Below, one piece after another: positions 1 to 6,285 of a stretch of 8,503 nucleotides of DNA (the first letter of the stretch is position 1; each line of letters begins with the position of its first letter). The DNA lies in the NCBI GenBank assembly GCA_005791855.1, contig SXUH01000202.1:1-8503 (forward strand), in the 5' to 3' direction. The position numbers were made by a program, and so were the translations under genes. The notes under the pieces were generated by a model. The model did not search any database, had not been told where the DNA came from, and worked only from the letters and a program-made list of their open reading frames with translations. The stretch comes from Bdellovibrionales bacterium. GTDB lineage: Bacteria; Bdellovibrionota; Bacteriovoracia; Bacteriovoracales; Bacteriovoracaceae.

Positions 1-612
1 CGGTTCGATGGTGAAGGTCATCCCCGCCTGGAGCACCTGACCTTTTCCCTTGGTTCCGTAGTGCGGAACCTGCGGGTCTTCGTGCATCTTCTGGCCGATG
101 CCGTGGCCACAGTACTCGCGGACGACCGTGAAGTCGTTCCTCGTCGCGTGCCGCTGGATCGCGAAGCCGATGTCTCCGACCGTGTTCCCCGGCCGCACCT
201 GCTCGATGCCCTTCCAGAGGCACTCGTGGGTTACCCGGCAGAGGCGGAGGGCTTCCGGAGAGATCTCCCCGACCCGGTACATGCGAGACGTGTCGGCGAT
301 GAGCCCGTGCTTCTTCACGGTCAGGTCGAGGTTGACGATGTCTCCGTCCCGGAGGACGTCGTCCCGGGAGGGGACCCCGTGGCAGATGACGTTGTTGACG
401 GAGCTGTTGAGGGCGAACTTGAAGTCGTACTGGCCAATGGACGACGGGATGGCCTGGTACGTGTTGAGGATGAGGTCCTCCGCGAGCTTCGCGAGGGTGA
501 AGGTGTCGACCCCGGGCTTCATGTGGTCCTTGAGGATGGTGAGGACCTCGGCGGCGACCTTGCCGGTCTCGCGGTAGAGGAGGATTTCCTGCGGGGTCTT
601 GAGCTTGATCAT
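1..612 (-). CDS. map: Type I methionine aminopeptidase, C-terminal end outside window
   Basis: Metallopeptidase that removes the initiator methionine from new cytoplasmic proteins. The first 204 residues are present and the gene runs off the left edge. The pita-bread fold landmarks are in order: His78 in VICHGVPS (catalytic histidine), metal ligands Asp96 (VNLDLTV) and Asp107 (IADTSRM), His170 in YCGHGIG, and Glu203 in FTIEP. The last metal ligand, a Glu expected about 30 residues further on, lies outside the window. Length and motif spacing fit the compact E. coli-type enzyme with no N-terminal zinc-finger extension. The start ATG at 612 overlaps the TGA of the ParD-like gene upstream (ATGA), so the two are probably translationally coupled. 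All visible catalytic residues are intact. Whether this is the only map gene or an accessory copy cannot be told from this window. Confidence 0.95.
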   Translation of the reverse strand, partial: MIKLKTPQEILLYRETGKVAAEVLTILKDHMKPGVDTFTLAKLAEDLILNTYQAIPSSIGQYDFKFALNSSVNNVICHGVPSRDDVLRDGDIVNLDLTVKKHGLIADTSRMYRVGEISPEALRLCRVTHECLWKGIEQVRPGNTVGDIGFAIQRHATRNDFTVVREYCGHGIGQKMHEDPQVPHYGTKGKGQVLQAGMTFTIEP

Positions 613-839
613 TTCTTCCGAGACTTCTTGAGGATCCCCTCGATCGAGAGGTCGTCGTGCGCGAAGAGGAGGTTCCGGAGCTCTTCGTAGGTCTTCTCCC
701 GGTAGAGTTCGCTCAGCATGCCGATCTTGAGCCAGTGCTCGGCCTGGGAGTTGAGGGAGCGGTCGAGCGCCTTGGACGCCTTCCGGACCTGTTCGTGTAA
801 TTCGTCGGAGACCTTAACTATACCCATGCTCGGTAGCAT
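609..839 (-). CDS. ParD-like antitoxin-family protein
   Basis: A 76-residue protein resembling the ParD-like antitoxin family (Pfam ParD_like, a ribbon-helix-helix relative). The segment GIVKVSDELHEQVRKASKAL, followed by a SLNSQAEHWLKIGMLSEL helix pair, is the hallmark. Members are expected to dimerise, bind their own promoter and neutralise a partner toxin. No ParE- or RelE-type toxin lies beside it. The partner position is taken by methionine aminopeptidase, joined by a 4-bp ATGA overlap. The start is uncertain. ATG 839 has a -10-like TATATT 6 nt upstream and no Shine-Dalgarno, which suits a leaderless message. ATG 827 gives the MGIVKVS start that I recall as usual for the family. The C-terminus is lysine-rich (KKSRKK). 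Family call fairly sure, antitoxin activity inferred. Confidence 0.8.
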   Translation of the reverse strand: MLPSMGIVKVSDELHEQVRKASKALDRSLNSQAEHWLKIGMLSELYREKTYEELRNLLFAHDDLSIEGILKKSRKK

Positions 840-871
840 ATATGAAATATAGCAAAATGTATACTACGATC
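840..871 (-). promoter_or_regulatory. AT-rich promoter/operator region of the ParD-like-map pair
   Basis: A short spacer, far more AT-rich than the flanking genes, between the unknown small protein and the ParD-like gene. On the minus strand TATATT (851-846) lies 6 nt before ATG 839. No good -35 is seen 17 bp upstream (TAAGAT). An imperfect inverted repeat (GCTATATT/CATATATGC) and a GTATAC hexamer could be operator sequence for an autoregulating antitoxin. That is inference from family behaviour. Confidence 0.35.
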
Positions 872-1228
872 TTAGATCAGGCCGAGGTCCTTCCCTTTCT
901 TCATGATCTCGGCCCTCTCCTCCGCAGACATGTTCATGAACATCTCCTGGAGCTTCCGGAGCTCGGCCGGGTCCATCTTCGACATCATCTCCTGCGCTTC
1001 CTTGAGGAGGTCTTCCTGCGGCTTCTGGAGGGTGGAGAAGATGATCTTGTCGGCGCCGACGGTGGCGTCGATTCCGTGTCTCTGCCGAAGCTCTTCGATG
1101 ACGGTGTTGAAGCTCAGGCCCCGGTTGTCCGCCGCTTCGTACATCTTCTCCGTCGGGAGAGAAACTCGCTTCGCCGGGAAGCCCGAGTCGCTGAGGGTTT
1201 TTAGGATCTTATCCAGGAACTCTTCCAT
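872..1228 (-). CDS. Hypothetical small helical protein, Met-rich C-terminus
   Basis: A 118-residue protein I do not recognise. ATG 1228 is chosen because GGGAG lies about 8 nt upstream; an in-frame ATG at 1258 would add ten residues with no ribosome site. No signal peptide or membrane segment is seen, so it is probably cytoplasmic. Residues 1-70 hold a mixed region (EELRQRHGIDATVGADKIIF). Residues 71-118 look like two charged amphipathic helices, PQEDLLKEAQEMMSKMDPAE and LRKLQEMFMNMSAEERAEIM, with unusually many methionines (81, 82, 85, 96, 98, 100, 109). It lies upstream of the ParD-like gene in the same direction, but the AT-rich gap suggests a separate promoter there. The coding frame is supported by third-position G/C bias. 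Function unknown. Confidence 0.7.
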   Translation of the reverse strand: MEEFLDKILKTLSDSGFPAKRVSLPTEKMYEAADNRGLSFNTVIEELRQRHGIDATVGADKIIFSTLQKPQEDLLKEAQEMMSKMDPAELRKLQEMFMNMSAEERAEIMKKGKDLGLI

Positions 1229-1310
1229 AGTCTCTCCCGCATGAGTTGGTCCGGGCAAGACTCTACCTTAAGTTCTTCTGGAAGACCAGGGGCGACCGCT
1301 CCGCCTAAAC

Positions 1311-1568
1311 TTAGGAGTTGGCCTTCAGGCAGGTGCTGTGGCCATAGCCGTTCCTGATACAAGCTCCGTACCCGGGCGGCGCCTTTAGACAAGAACTGTG
1401 TCCGTAGCCGTTCTTGGTGCAGTCACCGTACCCGCCGGTGGCATCCATGCAGCTGCTATGCCCATAACCATTCTGGATGCAAGCCCCGTATCCACCCTGG
1501 GCGTTCACACAATGTTGGACACAGTATCTATGCTTTAGACACTGTCTGACGCCTCGTGCATAAATCAA
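1311..1568 (-). CDS. Cys/His-rich decapeptide-repeat protein (hypothetical)
   Basis: An 85-residue reading frame of unknown function. It has cysteines at 20, 30, 40, 50, 60, 70 and 80, exactly 10 apart, plus Cys10 and Cys16. Residues 26-85 are three 20-residue units of the form GYGxCxxNGYGHSxCxxxxx, the last ending two bases before the stop. Each unit carries HSSC or HSTC (His37, 57, 77), so metal binding is conceivable. The start is weak: there is no in-frame ATG before the repeats, an in-frame TAG lies upstream, and TTG 1568 is the best initiator, with TATACT (1580-1585) as possible -10. No signal peptide is visible. It is divergent from the binding-lipoprotein/cation-transporter pair only 40 bp away. 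It could be a truncated gene that lost its N-terminus. Conservation of the repeats at protein level, with varied codons, argues that it is or was translated. Confidence 0.55.
   Translation of the reverse strand: MIYARGVRQCLKHRYCVQHCVNAQGGYGACIQNGYGHSSCMDATGGYGDCTKNGYGHSSCLKAPPGYGACIRNGYGHSTCLKANS
1314..1493 (-). repeat. Three tandem 60-bp coding repeats
   Basis: Three head-to-tail 60-bp units encode GYGACIQNGYGHSSCMDATG and two variants. Many differences fall at third codon positions (for example GGT TAT GGG CAT, GGC TAC GGA CAC and GGC TAT GGC CAC for GYGH), as expected for repeats kept by selection on protein. A degenerate partial unit precedes them. Confidence 0.8.
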
Positions 1569-1608
1569 ATTGAGTAAAAAGTATATGCTTTCCTATTGGA
1601 GGATATGA
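1569..1608. promoter_or_regulatory. Divergent intergenic region with RBS
   Basis: Forty bases separate the Cys-repeat frame from the lipoprotein gene. On the plus strand GGAGGA (1598-1603) sits 5 nt before ATG 1609 and decides that start over the ATG at 1605. On the minus strand TATACT (1585-1580) is a good -10 candidate with no convincing -35. No confident plus-strand promoter was identified. Confidence 0.45.
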
Positions 1609-2079
1609 ATGCTCTTCTTTCGAATCCTAATGTCCCTATCTCTGTTCTTCCTCATAGGCTGCGAGGACTTCCCCCGTGACCCGGAGAAGACCCTCGAGAA
1701 GGTCTCAGGCAAGACTCTAAAGGTCGGCTACGCGGAAGACCCTCCCCACGTCGTCTCCGGAGCCAGCGGAGCCTCTGGCCCGCAGGCTGCCCTGGTGGAG
1801 AAGTTCGCAGAGAAGCTTGGATCCACCGTGAAGTGGGTCAAGAAATCCGAGCAGCAGCTCTTCGAAGACCTCGAACAGAGGGAGCTCCATCTGGTCATCG
1901 GTGGCTTCTCGAAGCAAACGCCCTGGAAGGACCGGGTCGGGATCTCCAGGCCGTTCAAGAGTAGCTCCGGGTCCGAATACGTCTTCGCCGTGACCAACGG
2001 AGAAAACGGGTTCCTCGTGAAGCTCGAAGAGTTCCTCCACGAGGAGATCGACCTGCCCTACGAGGGACTCAGTCCATGA
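1609..2079 (+). CDS. Short one-lobe periplasmic binding lipoprotein (SBP_bac_3-like)
   Basis: A 156-residue lipoprotein. The hydrophobic leader MLFFRILMSLSLFFLIGC ends in lipobox L15-I-G-C18, so Cys18 should be lipidated and the protein anchored facing the periplasm. The mature part resembles lobe I of family-3 solute-binding proteins: TLKVGYAEDPPHV near the start, a GPQAALVEKFAEKLG helix, then DLEQRELHLVIGGFSKQTPW and RVGISRPF. It then jumps to EYVFAVTNGENGFLVKLEEF, which resembles the far C-terminal strand and helix of the family. Usual members are about 220-260 residues, so most of lobe II is missing. No frameshift is apparent, so it may be a genuine compact subfamily. Its stop overlaps the ATG of the cation transporter gene (ATGA), implying joint expression and perhaps a ligand- or metal-presenting role. 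No ABC transporter genes are nearby. Confidence 0.75.
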   Translation: MLFFRILMSLSLFFLIGCEDFPRDPEKTLEKVSGKTLKVGYAEDPPHVVSGASGASGPQAALVEKFAEKLGSTVKWVKKSEQQLFEDLEQRELHLVIGGFSKQTPWKDRVGISRPFKSSSGSEYVFAVTNGENGFLVKLEEFLHEEIDLPYEGLSP

Positions 2080-3029
2080 AGCAGTTCTCCAAGTTCGAGA
2101 TCCCCGAGGAGCTTAAGCCGGACCTGAAGAAGGCCCATCGGTACGAATGGATCACCATCGGCTACCTCCTCACGACTTCGGTCCTGGTCTACCTCTCCAT
2201 GGGTTCGTCCCAGGCCATGAAGACGGCGTGGTTCGAAGACATGATTAGCCTGACCCCGTCCATCGCCTTCCTCATCGCTGCGAAGGTGAGCGGAAAGCCC
2301 CCCTGCGAGCAGTTCCCGTACGGGTACCACCGGATCGTTAGCATCGCCTACCTGTGTAGCGCGGTCGCCCTCCTCTCGGTGGGGTCCTTCCTCCTCTTCG
2401 ATGCCCTCCTGTCCCTGGTGAAGCAGGAGCACGCCACCATCGGGACCGTCGTCATCTTCGGCCATCAGGTCTGGCTCGGCTACATCATGATCCTGGTCAT
2501 GCTCTACAGCACCTACCCGTCCTACTACCTCGGGAAGAAGAAGCTCCCCCTGGCGGAGAAGCTGCACGATCAGATCCTCTACACCGATGCGAAGATGAAC
2601 AAGGCCGACTGGATGACGGCGACCGGGACCATCGTCGGGGTCGTCGGCATCGGGTTCGGACTCTGGTGGGCCGACGCCGTCGCCGCGATCCTCATCTCCC
2701 TGGACATCCTCCACGACGGCTTCGGCCACACCAAGCAGTCGATCTTCGACCTCATGGATGAGAAGCCGAAGACCCTGGATCTGGAGAAGGACGAACCGCT
2801 CATCGACGTCATCCTCCGGCACATGCGGGCCCAGGGCTTCGTGCGAGACGCCGATCTCCGGCTGCGGGAGGAGGGTCACGTGTTCTCGGGCCAGGGCTTC
2901 GTCGTCATGGATCCCGGCGGCGACCCGACGCGGAAGCTCGAAGAACTCGCAGAGAGTGTGAAGCGGATCGACTGGAGGATCCAGGACTTCAACGTGGTGC
3001 CGGTGTCGAAGCTCGGAGACGAACCCTAA
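2076..3029 (+). CDS. Cation diffusion facilitator-type inner-membrane transporter
   Basis: A 317-residue membrane protein of the cation efflux superfamily, which normally exports divalent metals (Zn, Co, Cd, Fe or Mn) by proton exchange. Hydrophobic segments lie at about 26-43, 55-70, 86-106, 122-146, 181-198 and 199-212, followed by a cytoplasmic C-terminal domain (about 213-317) in the usual CDF position. The loop motif FPYGYHR (80-86) matches the HPYGxxR signature. TM5 is entered through TDAKMNKADW (170-179). The usual site-A pattern (H/D-x3-D in TM2 and TM5) is not canonical: E54/D55, N175 and D178 are the nearest candidates. This suits a divergent branch (predicted Co/Zn/Cd efflux), and the metal cannot be named. 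It is translationally coupled to the lipoprotein gene. Superfamily call firm, substrate unknown. Confidence 0.88.
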   Translation: MKQFSKFEIPEELKPDLKKAHRYEWITIGYLLTTSVLVYLSMGSSQAMKTAWFEDMISLTPSIAFLIAAKVSGKPPCEQFPYGYHRIVSIAYLCSAVALLSVGSFLLFDALLSLVKQEHATIGTVVIFGHQVWLGYIMILVMLYSTYPSYYLGKKKLPLAEKLHDQILYTDAKMNKADWMTATGTIVGVVGIGFGLWWADAVAAILISLDILHDGFGHTKQSIFDLMDEKPKTLDLEKDEPLIDVILRHMRAQGFVRDADLRLREEGHVFSGQGFVVMDPGGDPTRKLEELAESVKRIDWRIQDFNVVPVSKLGDEP

Positions 3030-3149
3030 CGGCCCCGATCAGCCCTCAGACTTCGAGCTCGACCCCGCCGTTGACCATGGCCTGGAGCTCCTTTCCGAAG
3101 CAATGATCCAGTTCGGTTTTCACTGGAGCGGACACGGTGTCCAACCTCT

Positions 3150-3536
3150 CGAGTATCACCGGCCTACCTGAAGAAGCACGGGACGCCGGGGCATCCACGG
3201 GACCTCGGGGGACACAACTGCATCCTCTTCCGCTACGCCGGCGGCAGCTGCTATGACAACTGGGAGTTCGAGCAGCGAGGGAAGGAACTCATCACGCCGG
3301 TTACGGGGGACCTCATCGTCAATGACCCCGCGGTCATGACCGATGCGTCCGTCAAGGGCCATGGCCTGATCTACCACACGGACATGGCCCTCAGGGAAGA
3401 AGTGAAGAGCGGGAAGCTAAAACTCGTCCTCGAGGAATTCTCGCCGGTCGAAGACGGCTTCCACATCTACTTCCCGAACCGCCACCAGGTCCTACCGAAG
3501 CTCAGGGCCCTCATCGACTACCTGAAGGTCAGATGA
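3150..3536 (+). pseudogene. LysR-type regulator remnant, C-terminal part only
   Basis: In one frame the sequence reads RVSPAYLKKHGTPGHPRDLG, then HNCILFRYAGG, WEFEQRGKEL, GDLIVNDPAV, HGLIYHTDMAL and finally HIYFPNRHQVLPKLRALIDY. That is the second half of the effector-binding domain of LysR-type regulators. No helix-turn-helix or first half of the effector domain exists upstream: the same frame before 3150 is not LysR-like and meets a TGA at 3072-3074. The first in-frame ATG (3336) would leave only 66 residues. I read it as a 5'-truncated fossil gene. The stretch 3030-3149, just after the transporter, holds no recognisable gene. The end (3492-3536) overlaps the 3' end of the opposing Dph6-like gene. 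Confidence 0.75.
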
Positions 3537-4112
3537 CCGTGGAGGAAACCTGACCATCGTATGGTACTCGCCGTTTTCACCACACAGGTCGATCGGCGGA
3601 AGCGCGGGGAGCTCCCTGAGGTGATCTATGAATTCCCTGGTGAGCCTCTTCCCGAGCCAGTCCTTCGAGATGGCCGGGTGGTTGATCCAGGTGATCTCGA
3701 TGGGCAGGTCCCGCGCGAAGAGGTCTTCCAGGAGTGTCCTTCGATCCTCCTGCCACAAGGGGAAGCCGACCTCGAGGCCAATGGTGTCGCAGCACTCTTT
3801 GATCCAGTTCGGGAATCCGTCGACGAGGTCGATGTCGCCGGTGATGAGCTTGGAGATTCCCCGCTCCGACCGGAGTCTTTCGATCTGTTCGCCGTACCCG
3901 GCCCGGTAGGGTTCGGAAACCGGGAGGAAGTGCACAGGTATCCCGAGGTGGTTCGCCTGATCTCTGATCTGCTCCCGGGGGTGGGCCCGGAACTCCCTGC
4001 CCTCTTCGAAGAAGGTGACGAGGGAAACGACGTTCTCACCCCCCTCCTTCGCCCGGAGGTACGCCAGGCAGGAATCTTTTCCTCCGGTCCAGAGGACAGC
4101 AGCTTTACTCAT
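3492..4112 (-). CDS. Dph6/diphthine-ammonia-ligase-like ATP pyrophosphatase
   Basis: A 206-residue PP-loop protein. WTGGKDS (8-14) is the ATP-pyrophosphatase loop, TGDID (91-95) follows, and CGENGEYHT (177-185) is the signature of the Dph6/MJ0570 family. In archaea and eukaryotes the family amidates diphthine on elongation factor 2. Bacteria have no diphthamide, so the bacterial substrate is unknown; an ATP-dependent adenylation/amidation is the safest statement. ATG 4112 is preceded by ACTAAG with an AGG further upstream, a weak ribosome site. The last 14 codons and the stop lie in DNA antisense to the LysR remnant, and the tail after GEYHT is shorter than I expect, so the C-terminus may have been replaced at a rearrangement junction. 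It diverges from the methyltransferase gene across a 45-bp spacer. Confidence 0.85.
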   Translation of the reverse strand: MSKAAVLWTGGKDSCLAYLRAKEGGENVVSLVTFFEEGREFRAHPREQIRDQANHLGIPVHFLPVSEPYRAGYGEQIERLRSERGISKLITGDIDLVDGFPNWIKECCDTIGLEVGFPLWQEDRRTLLEDLFARDLPIEITWINHPAISKDWLGKRLTREFIDHLRELPALPPIDLCGENGEYHTMVRFPPRSSDLQVVDEGPELR

Positions 4113-4157
4113 CTTAGTCTTTTACCTGGTTGGGAAAATTATGTACATTACTCTCCC
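4113..4157. promoter_or_regulatory. Divergent promoter region, Dph6-like / methyltransferase
   Basis: The spacer is AT-richer than its flanks. On the plus strand TTTACC (4121-4126), 17 bp, then TACATT (4144-4149) lies 8 nt before ATG 4158, which has no Shine-Dalgarno, so a leaderless message is plausible. On the minus strand a CCAACCAGG...ACTAAG leader precedes ATG 4112. The same two elements precede the gene at 7548. Confidence 0.4.
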
Positions 4158-4907
4158 ATGAGCACAGAAAAATTCTACGATGACATTTCCGAAGAGTACC
4201 ATCTCATCGCGAGCAACTGGGACGCCGCCGTCCGGGATCAGGGCAGGGTTCTCGGGAAGCTCATCGGCGGGGAGGCGCGGACGGTCCTAGACTGCTCCTG
4301 CGGGATCGGGACCCAGGCCATTGGCCTCGCTCTCCAGGGGTACGAGGTGACGGCGTCGGATCTCAGCTCCAAGGCCGTCGCCAGGGCGAGAGCTGAAGCA
4401 GACCGGCTCGGGGCCACGGTTGGCTTCGCAGTTTCCGACTTCAGAGAACTCGAGAAGCGAGTCAGCGGAACCTTCGACGCCGTCATTTCCTGCGACAACT
4501 CCCTCCCTCATCTCCTCACCGCTCCGGACATGGAACTGAGTCTTAGAAATGTCTTCAGTAAGCTCAGACCGACGGGGACCCTGCTCATGAGCATCCGGGA
4601 CTACGATCAGATCCTTACCGATCCGCCGACGGGGATGCCCCCGCGGAAGTACGCCGACCACCTCGGGACTCGGATCTACCTGCAGACCTGGGACTGGAGC
4701 AAGGATAACACCTACGAGCTCGAGCTCTTCCTGCTGAAGTTGCAGGAGGAGAGCTGGAAGGTGCAGAGCTACAAGACCCGCTACCGGGCCTGGAAGAGGA
4801 GCGAGCTGGATTCGATCCTTGGCGAGGTTGGGTTCGAGAATCTTTCTTGGCTCACGCCGGAGGATTCCGGCTACTACCAACCCGTGCTACGGGCGACCCG
4901 GAGCTAG
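4158..4907 (+). CDS. Class I SAM-dependent methyltransferase
   Basis: A 249-residue cytoplasmic enzyme predicted to transfer methyl from S-adenosylmethionine to an unknown acceptor. Motif I is TVLDCSCGIGTQAIGLA (42-58), the acidic end of strand 2 is VTASDLS (64-70, Asp68), and SDF (93-95) plus FDAVISCDNSLPHLL (106-120) mark the later Rossmann strands. A further strand LMSIRDYD (143-150) and a C-terminal cap region (about 160-249) complete a full-length protein. The frame stays open upstream to 3561, but that part is antisense to the Dph6-like gene; MSTEKFYDDISEEY is the natural N-terminus. No Shine-Dalgarno is seen. Its stop TAG (4905-4907) shares bases with the stop of the opposing AHSA1 gene. 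Family certain, substrate not deducible. Confidence 0.9.
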   Translation: MSTEKFYDDISEEYHLIASNWDAAVRDQGRVLGKLIGGEARTVLDCSCGIGTQAIGLALQGYEVTASDLSSKAVARARAEADRLGATVGFAVSDFRELEKRVSGTFDAVISCDNSLPHLLTAPDMELSLRNVFSKLRPTGTLLMSIRDYDQILTDPPTGMPPRKYADHLGTRIYLQTWDWSKDNTYELELFLLKLQEESWKVQSYKTRYRAWKRSELDSILGEVGFENLSWLTPEDSGYYQPVLRATRS

Positions 4908-5332
4908 GACTTTCCAGACTGGACTTCGGCAGCGAGCCGGTCGAGGTTCTGCTCGTTCGCGGGAACCACGATGTGCTCGATCCGTTTCGCCACCTCCGGA
5001 TCCTCGAAGGTCTGCTCCCAAGATACCCGGGTCCCGGCCGCGGCCTTCTCCAGGGAGATGGTGAGTCGGTACTTCGGTTCCCCCACGTGGCGGACCACGA
5101 CCTTCTTCTGAGGGATGATCTCCACGAACTCATTCTCATTGGGATAGTCCTGGCCCCCCGGTCCGTGCATGACGAAGACCCACCGACCTCCGGCCCTGAA
5201 CTCGCAGGACTTGAAGGTGTTAGTGAAGCCAGCCGGTCCCCACCACCGGGCCAGCCGCTCCGGCCGGCTCATGGCCGCGAAGATTTCCTCTGGTGTTGCG
5301 GGGATCTCCCGCGCTGTTCTAAACGTCGTCAT
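4904..5332 (-). CDS. SRPBCC/AHSA1-domain protein (single domain)
   Basis: A 142-residue single-domain protein of the START-like SRPBCC superfamily, AHSA1 branch. Signatures in order: AREIPATPEEIFAAMSRPE (8-26), ARWWGPAGFT (28-37), FRAGGRWVFVMHGPGGQDYP (45-64) and a C-terminal helix with EQNLDRLAAEV. The fold makes a helix-grip hydrophobic cavity for small lipophilic ligands; the ligand is unknown and Hsp90 activation should not be assumed. It is the last gene of the ArsR operon, starting at ATG 5332 inside the stop of the double-domain gene (ATGA), so probably translationally coupled. It converges on the methyltransferase gene, the two stops sharing CTAG. It is closer to domain 1 of its neighbour than to domain 2 (both have WWGPxGFT and MHGPxGxDYPN), suggesting duplication. 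Confidence 0.9.
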   Translation of the reverse strand: MTTFRTAREIPATPEEIFAAMSRPERLARWWGPAGFTNTFKSCEFRAGGRWVFVMHGPGGQDYPNENEFVEIIPQKKVVVRHVGEPKYRLTISLEKAAAGTRVSWEQTFEDPEVAKRIEHIVVPANEQNLDRLAAEVQSGKS

Positions 5333-6285
5333 AGTTTTCTTCCTTCCTTGAGTAACTCCTCGAGCTTATCGAAGGACCCGCCCCAGCCGACGGTCATCCC
5401 CGTCTTCCCGTCGTGGAAGGTCTTCTGCTCCACCGCACTGGCCTTCCCGGAGGTTTCCCAGACCACGGTCACCCGGGTCTCCTCGGACCCTTCCTCGGCG
5501 AAGGTCACGGTCGTGAGCATGGTATCGGGCCAGGTTTTCGCGAACGGGTGCTTCGCGAGGTTTCCCTTCTCGTCGGTGAAGCACTGGGTGTAGACCAGCC
5601 GGTCCACCGGGGTGATCTCCTGGTACTGGGCCCTGCCGTACATCCGCACCTGGCCGTTGGTCATGACGTAGGTAGACGACCCCCCGGGCCTGATGTCGGC
5701 GTGGAGGAACTCCATGGTGAAGCCGGTCGGCGGAAGCCACTTCGAGATCTGCTCCGGGTCGGTCCACATGTCGAAGACGGTCTTGACGTCGGCGGCGAAG
5801 GTCCGGTTGATGACGAACGGATCCCTCCCCGACCGGTCGTGCTCGAGGTACTCGGCGAGCCGGTCCCAGGTGGAGTTCCCGTTGGCCTGCTTGATGAACT
5901 TCCCGATCTCCTTGGCCGCTTCGGGAGATTCGAGGGCCATGGTCATGTCCATCACCGTCTTCCCGAGGTGCTCTTCGAAGGTCACCGTGACCCGGAACAA
6001 CGGCGGCTTCCCCTCGCTCGCGCCGTGGTCGTAGACGAGCTTCTTCATCGGCTCGACCACGTGGTAGGTGGTGATGTTCGGATAGTCGACGCCGTCGGGG
6101 CCGTGCATGGTGTAGACCCACTGGCCTCCGGGGCGTAGATCCTTGCTCTTGGTGGTCAGGGTGAAGCCCCGGGGTCCCCACCACTTCGTGACGTGCCTGT
6201 CTTCGGTGTAGGCGGCCCAGACGAGCTTCGCGGGAGCATCGTAGACGCGGACGAGTCTCAGTTCATTCGGTTTTCCCTTAGCCAT
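5329..6285 (-). CDS. Tandem double SRPBCC/AHSA1-domain protein
   Basis: A 318-residue fusion of two AHSA1-type domains. Domain 1 (about 8-150) has VRVYDAPAKLVWAAYTEDRH, KWWGPRGFTLTTKSKDLRPG and YTMHGPDGVDYPN. Domain 2 (about 155-313) has INRTFAADVKTVFDMWTDPE, KWLPPTGFTMEFLHADIRPG and GGSFDKLEELL at its end. Single AHSA1 proteins are usually about 140-165 residues, so this is a genuine two-domain length. Domain 2 is the more divergent, with WLPP for WWGP and no MHGP motif, so the two cavities may differ in ligand. No signal peptide. ATG 6285 overlaps the end of the ArsR gene by 8 bp, and its stop overlaps the next start (ATGA). Expression should follow the ArsR promoter. Fold call firm, ligand unknown. 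Confidence 0.9.
   Translation of the reverse strand: MAKGKPNELRLVRVYDAPAKLVWAAYTEDRHVTKWWGPRGFTLTTKSKDLRPGGQWVYTMHGPDGVDYPNITTYHVVEPMKKLVYDHGASEGKPPLFRVTVTFEEHLGKTVMDMTMALESPEAAKEIGKFIKQANGNSTWDRLAEYLEHDRSGRDPFVINRTFAADVKTVFDMWTDPEQISKWLPPTGFTMEFLHADIRPGGSSTYVMTNGQVRMYGRAQYQEITPVDRLVYTQCFTDEKGNLAKHPFAKTWPDTMLTTVTFAEEGSEETRVTVVWETSGKASAVEQKTFHDGKTGMTVGWGGSFDKLEELLKEGRKL

Noticed and set aside
61..690. Long plus-strand open frames across the map and ParD-like genes
   Set aside because: Opposite-strand shadows of clear genes, produced by strong G/C third-position bias.
1304..1315. CCTAA-AC-TTAGG inverted repeat at the end of the Cys-repeat frame
   Set aside because: Arms of only 5 bp and a 2-nt loop, with no T-run; too weak to call a terminator.
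2058..2879. Long minus-strand open frame opposite the transporter gene
   Set aside because: Low-complexity Glu/Asp/Val/Leu-rich translation typical of an antisense shadow; the plus strand has the CDF features.
3028..3072. AACGGC/GCCGTT inverted repeat after the transporter as a terminator
   Set aside because: Loop of about 33 nt and no T-run; not a credible intrinsic terminator.
3561..4157. Upstream extension of the methyltransferase frame (long open frame from 3561)
   Set aside because: It is antisense to the Dph6-like gene and carries no family similarity; the methyltransferase N-terminus fits ATG 4158.
5366..6184. Long minus-strand frame inside the double-AHSA1 gene, and plus-strand frames opposite it
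   Set aside because: Arg/His-rich shadow translations; the SRPBCC frame carries all family signatures.
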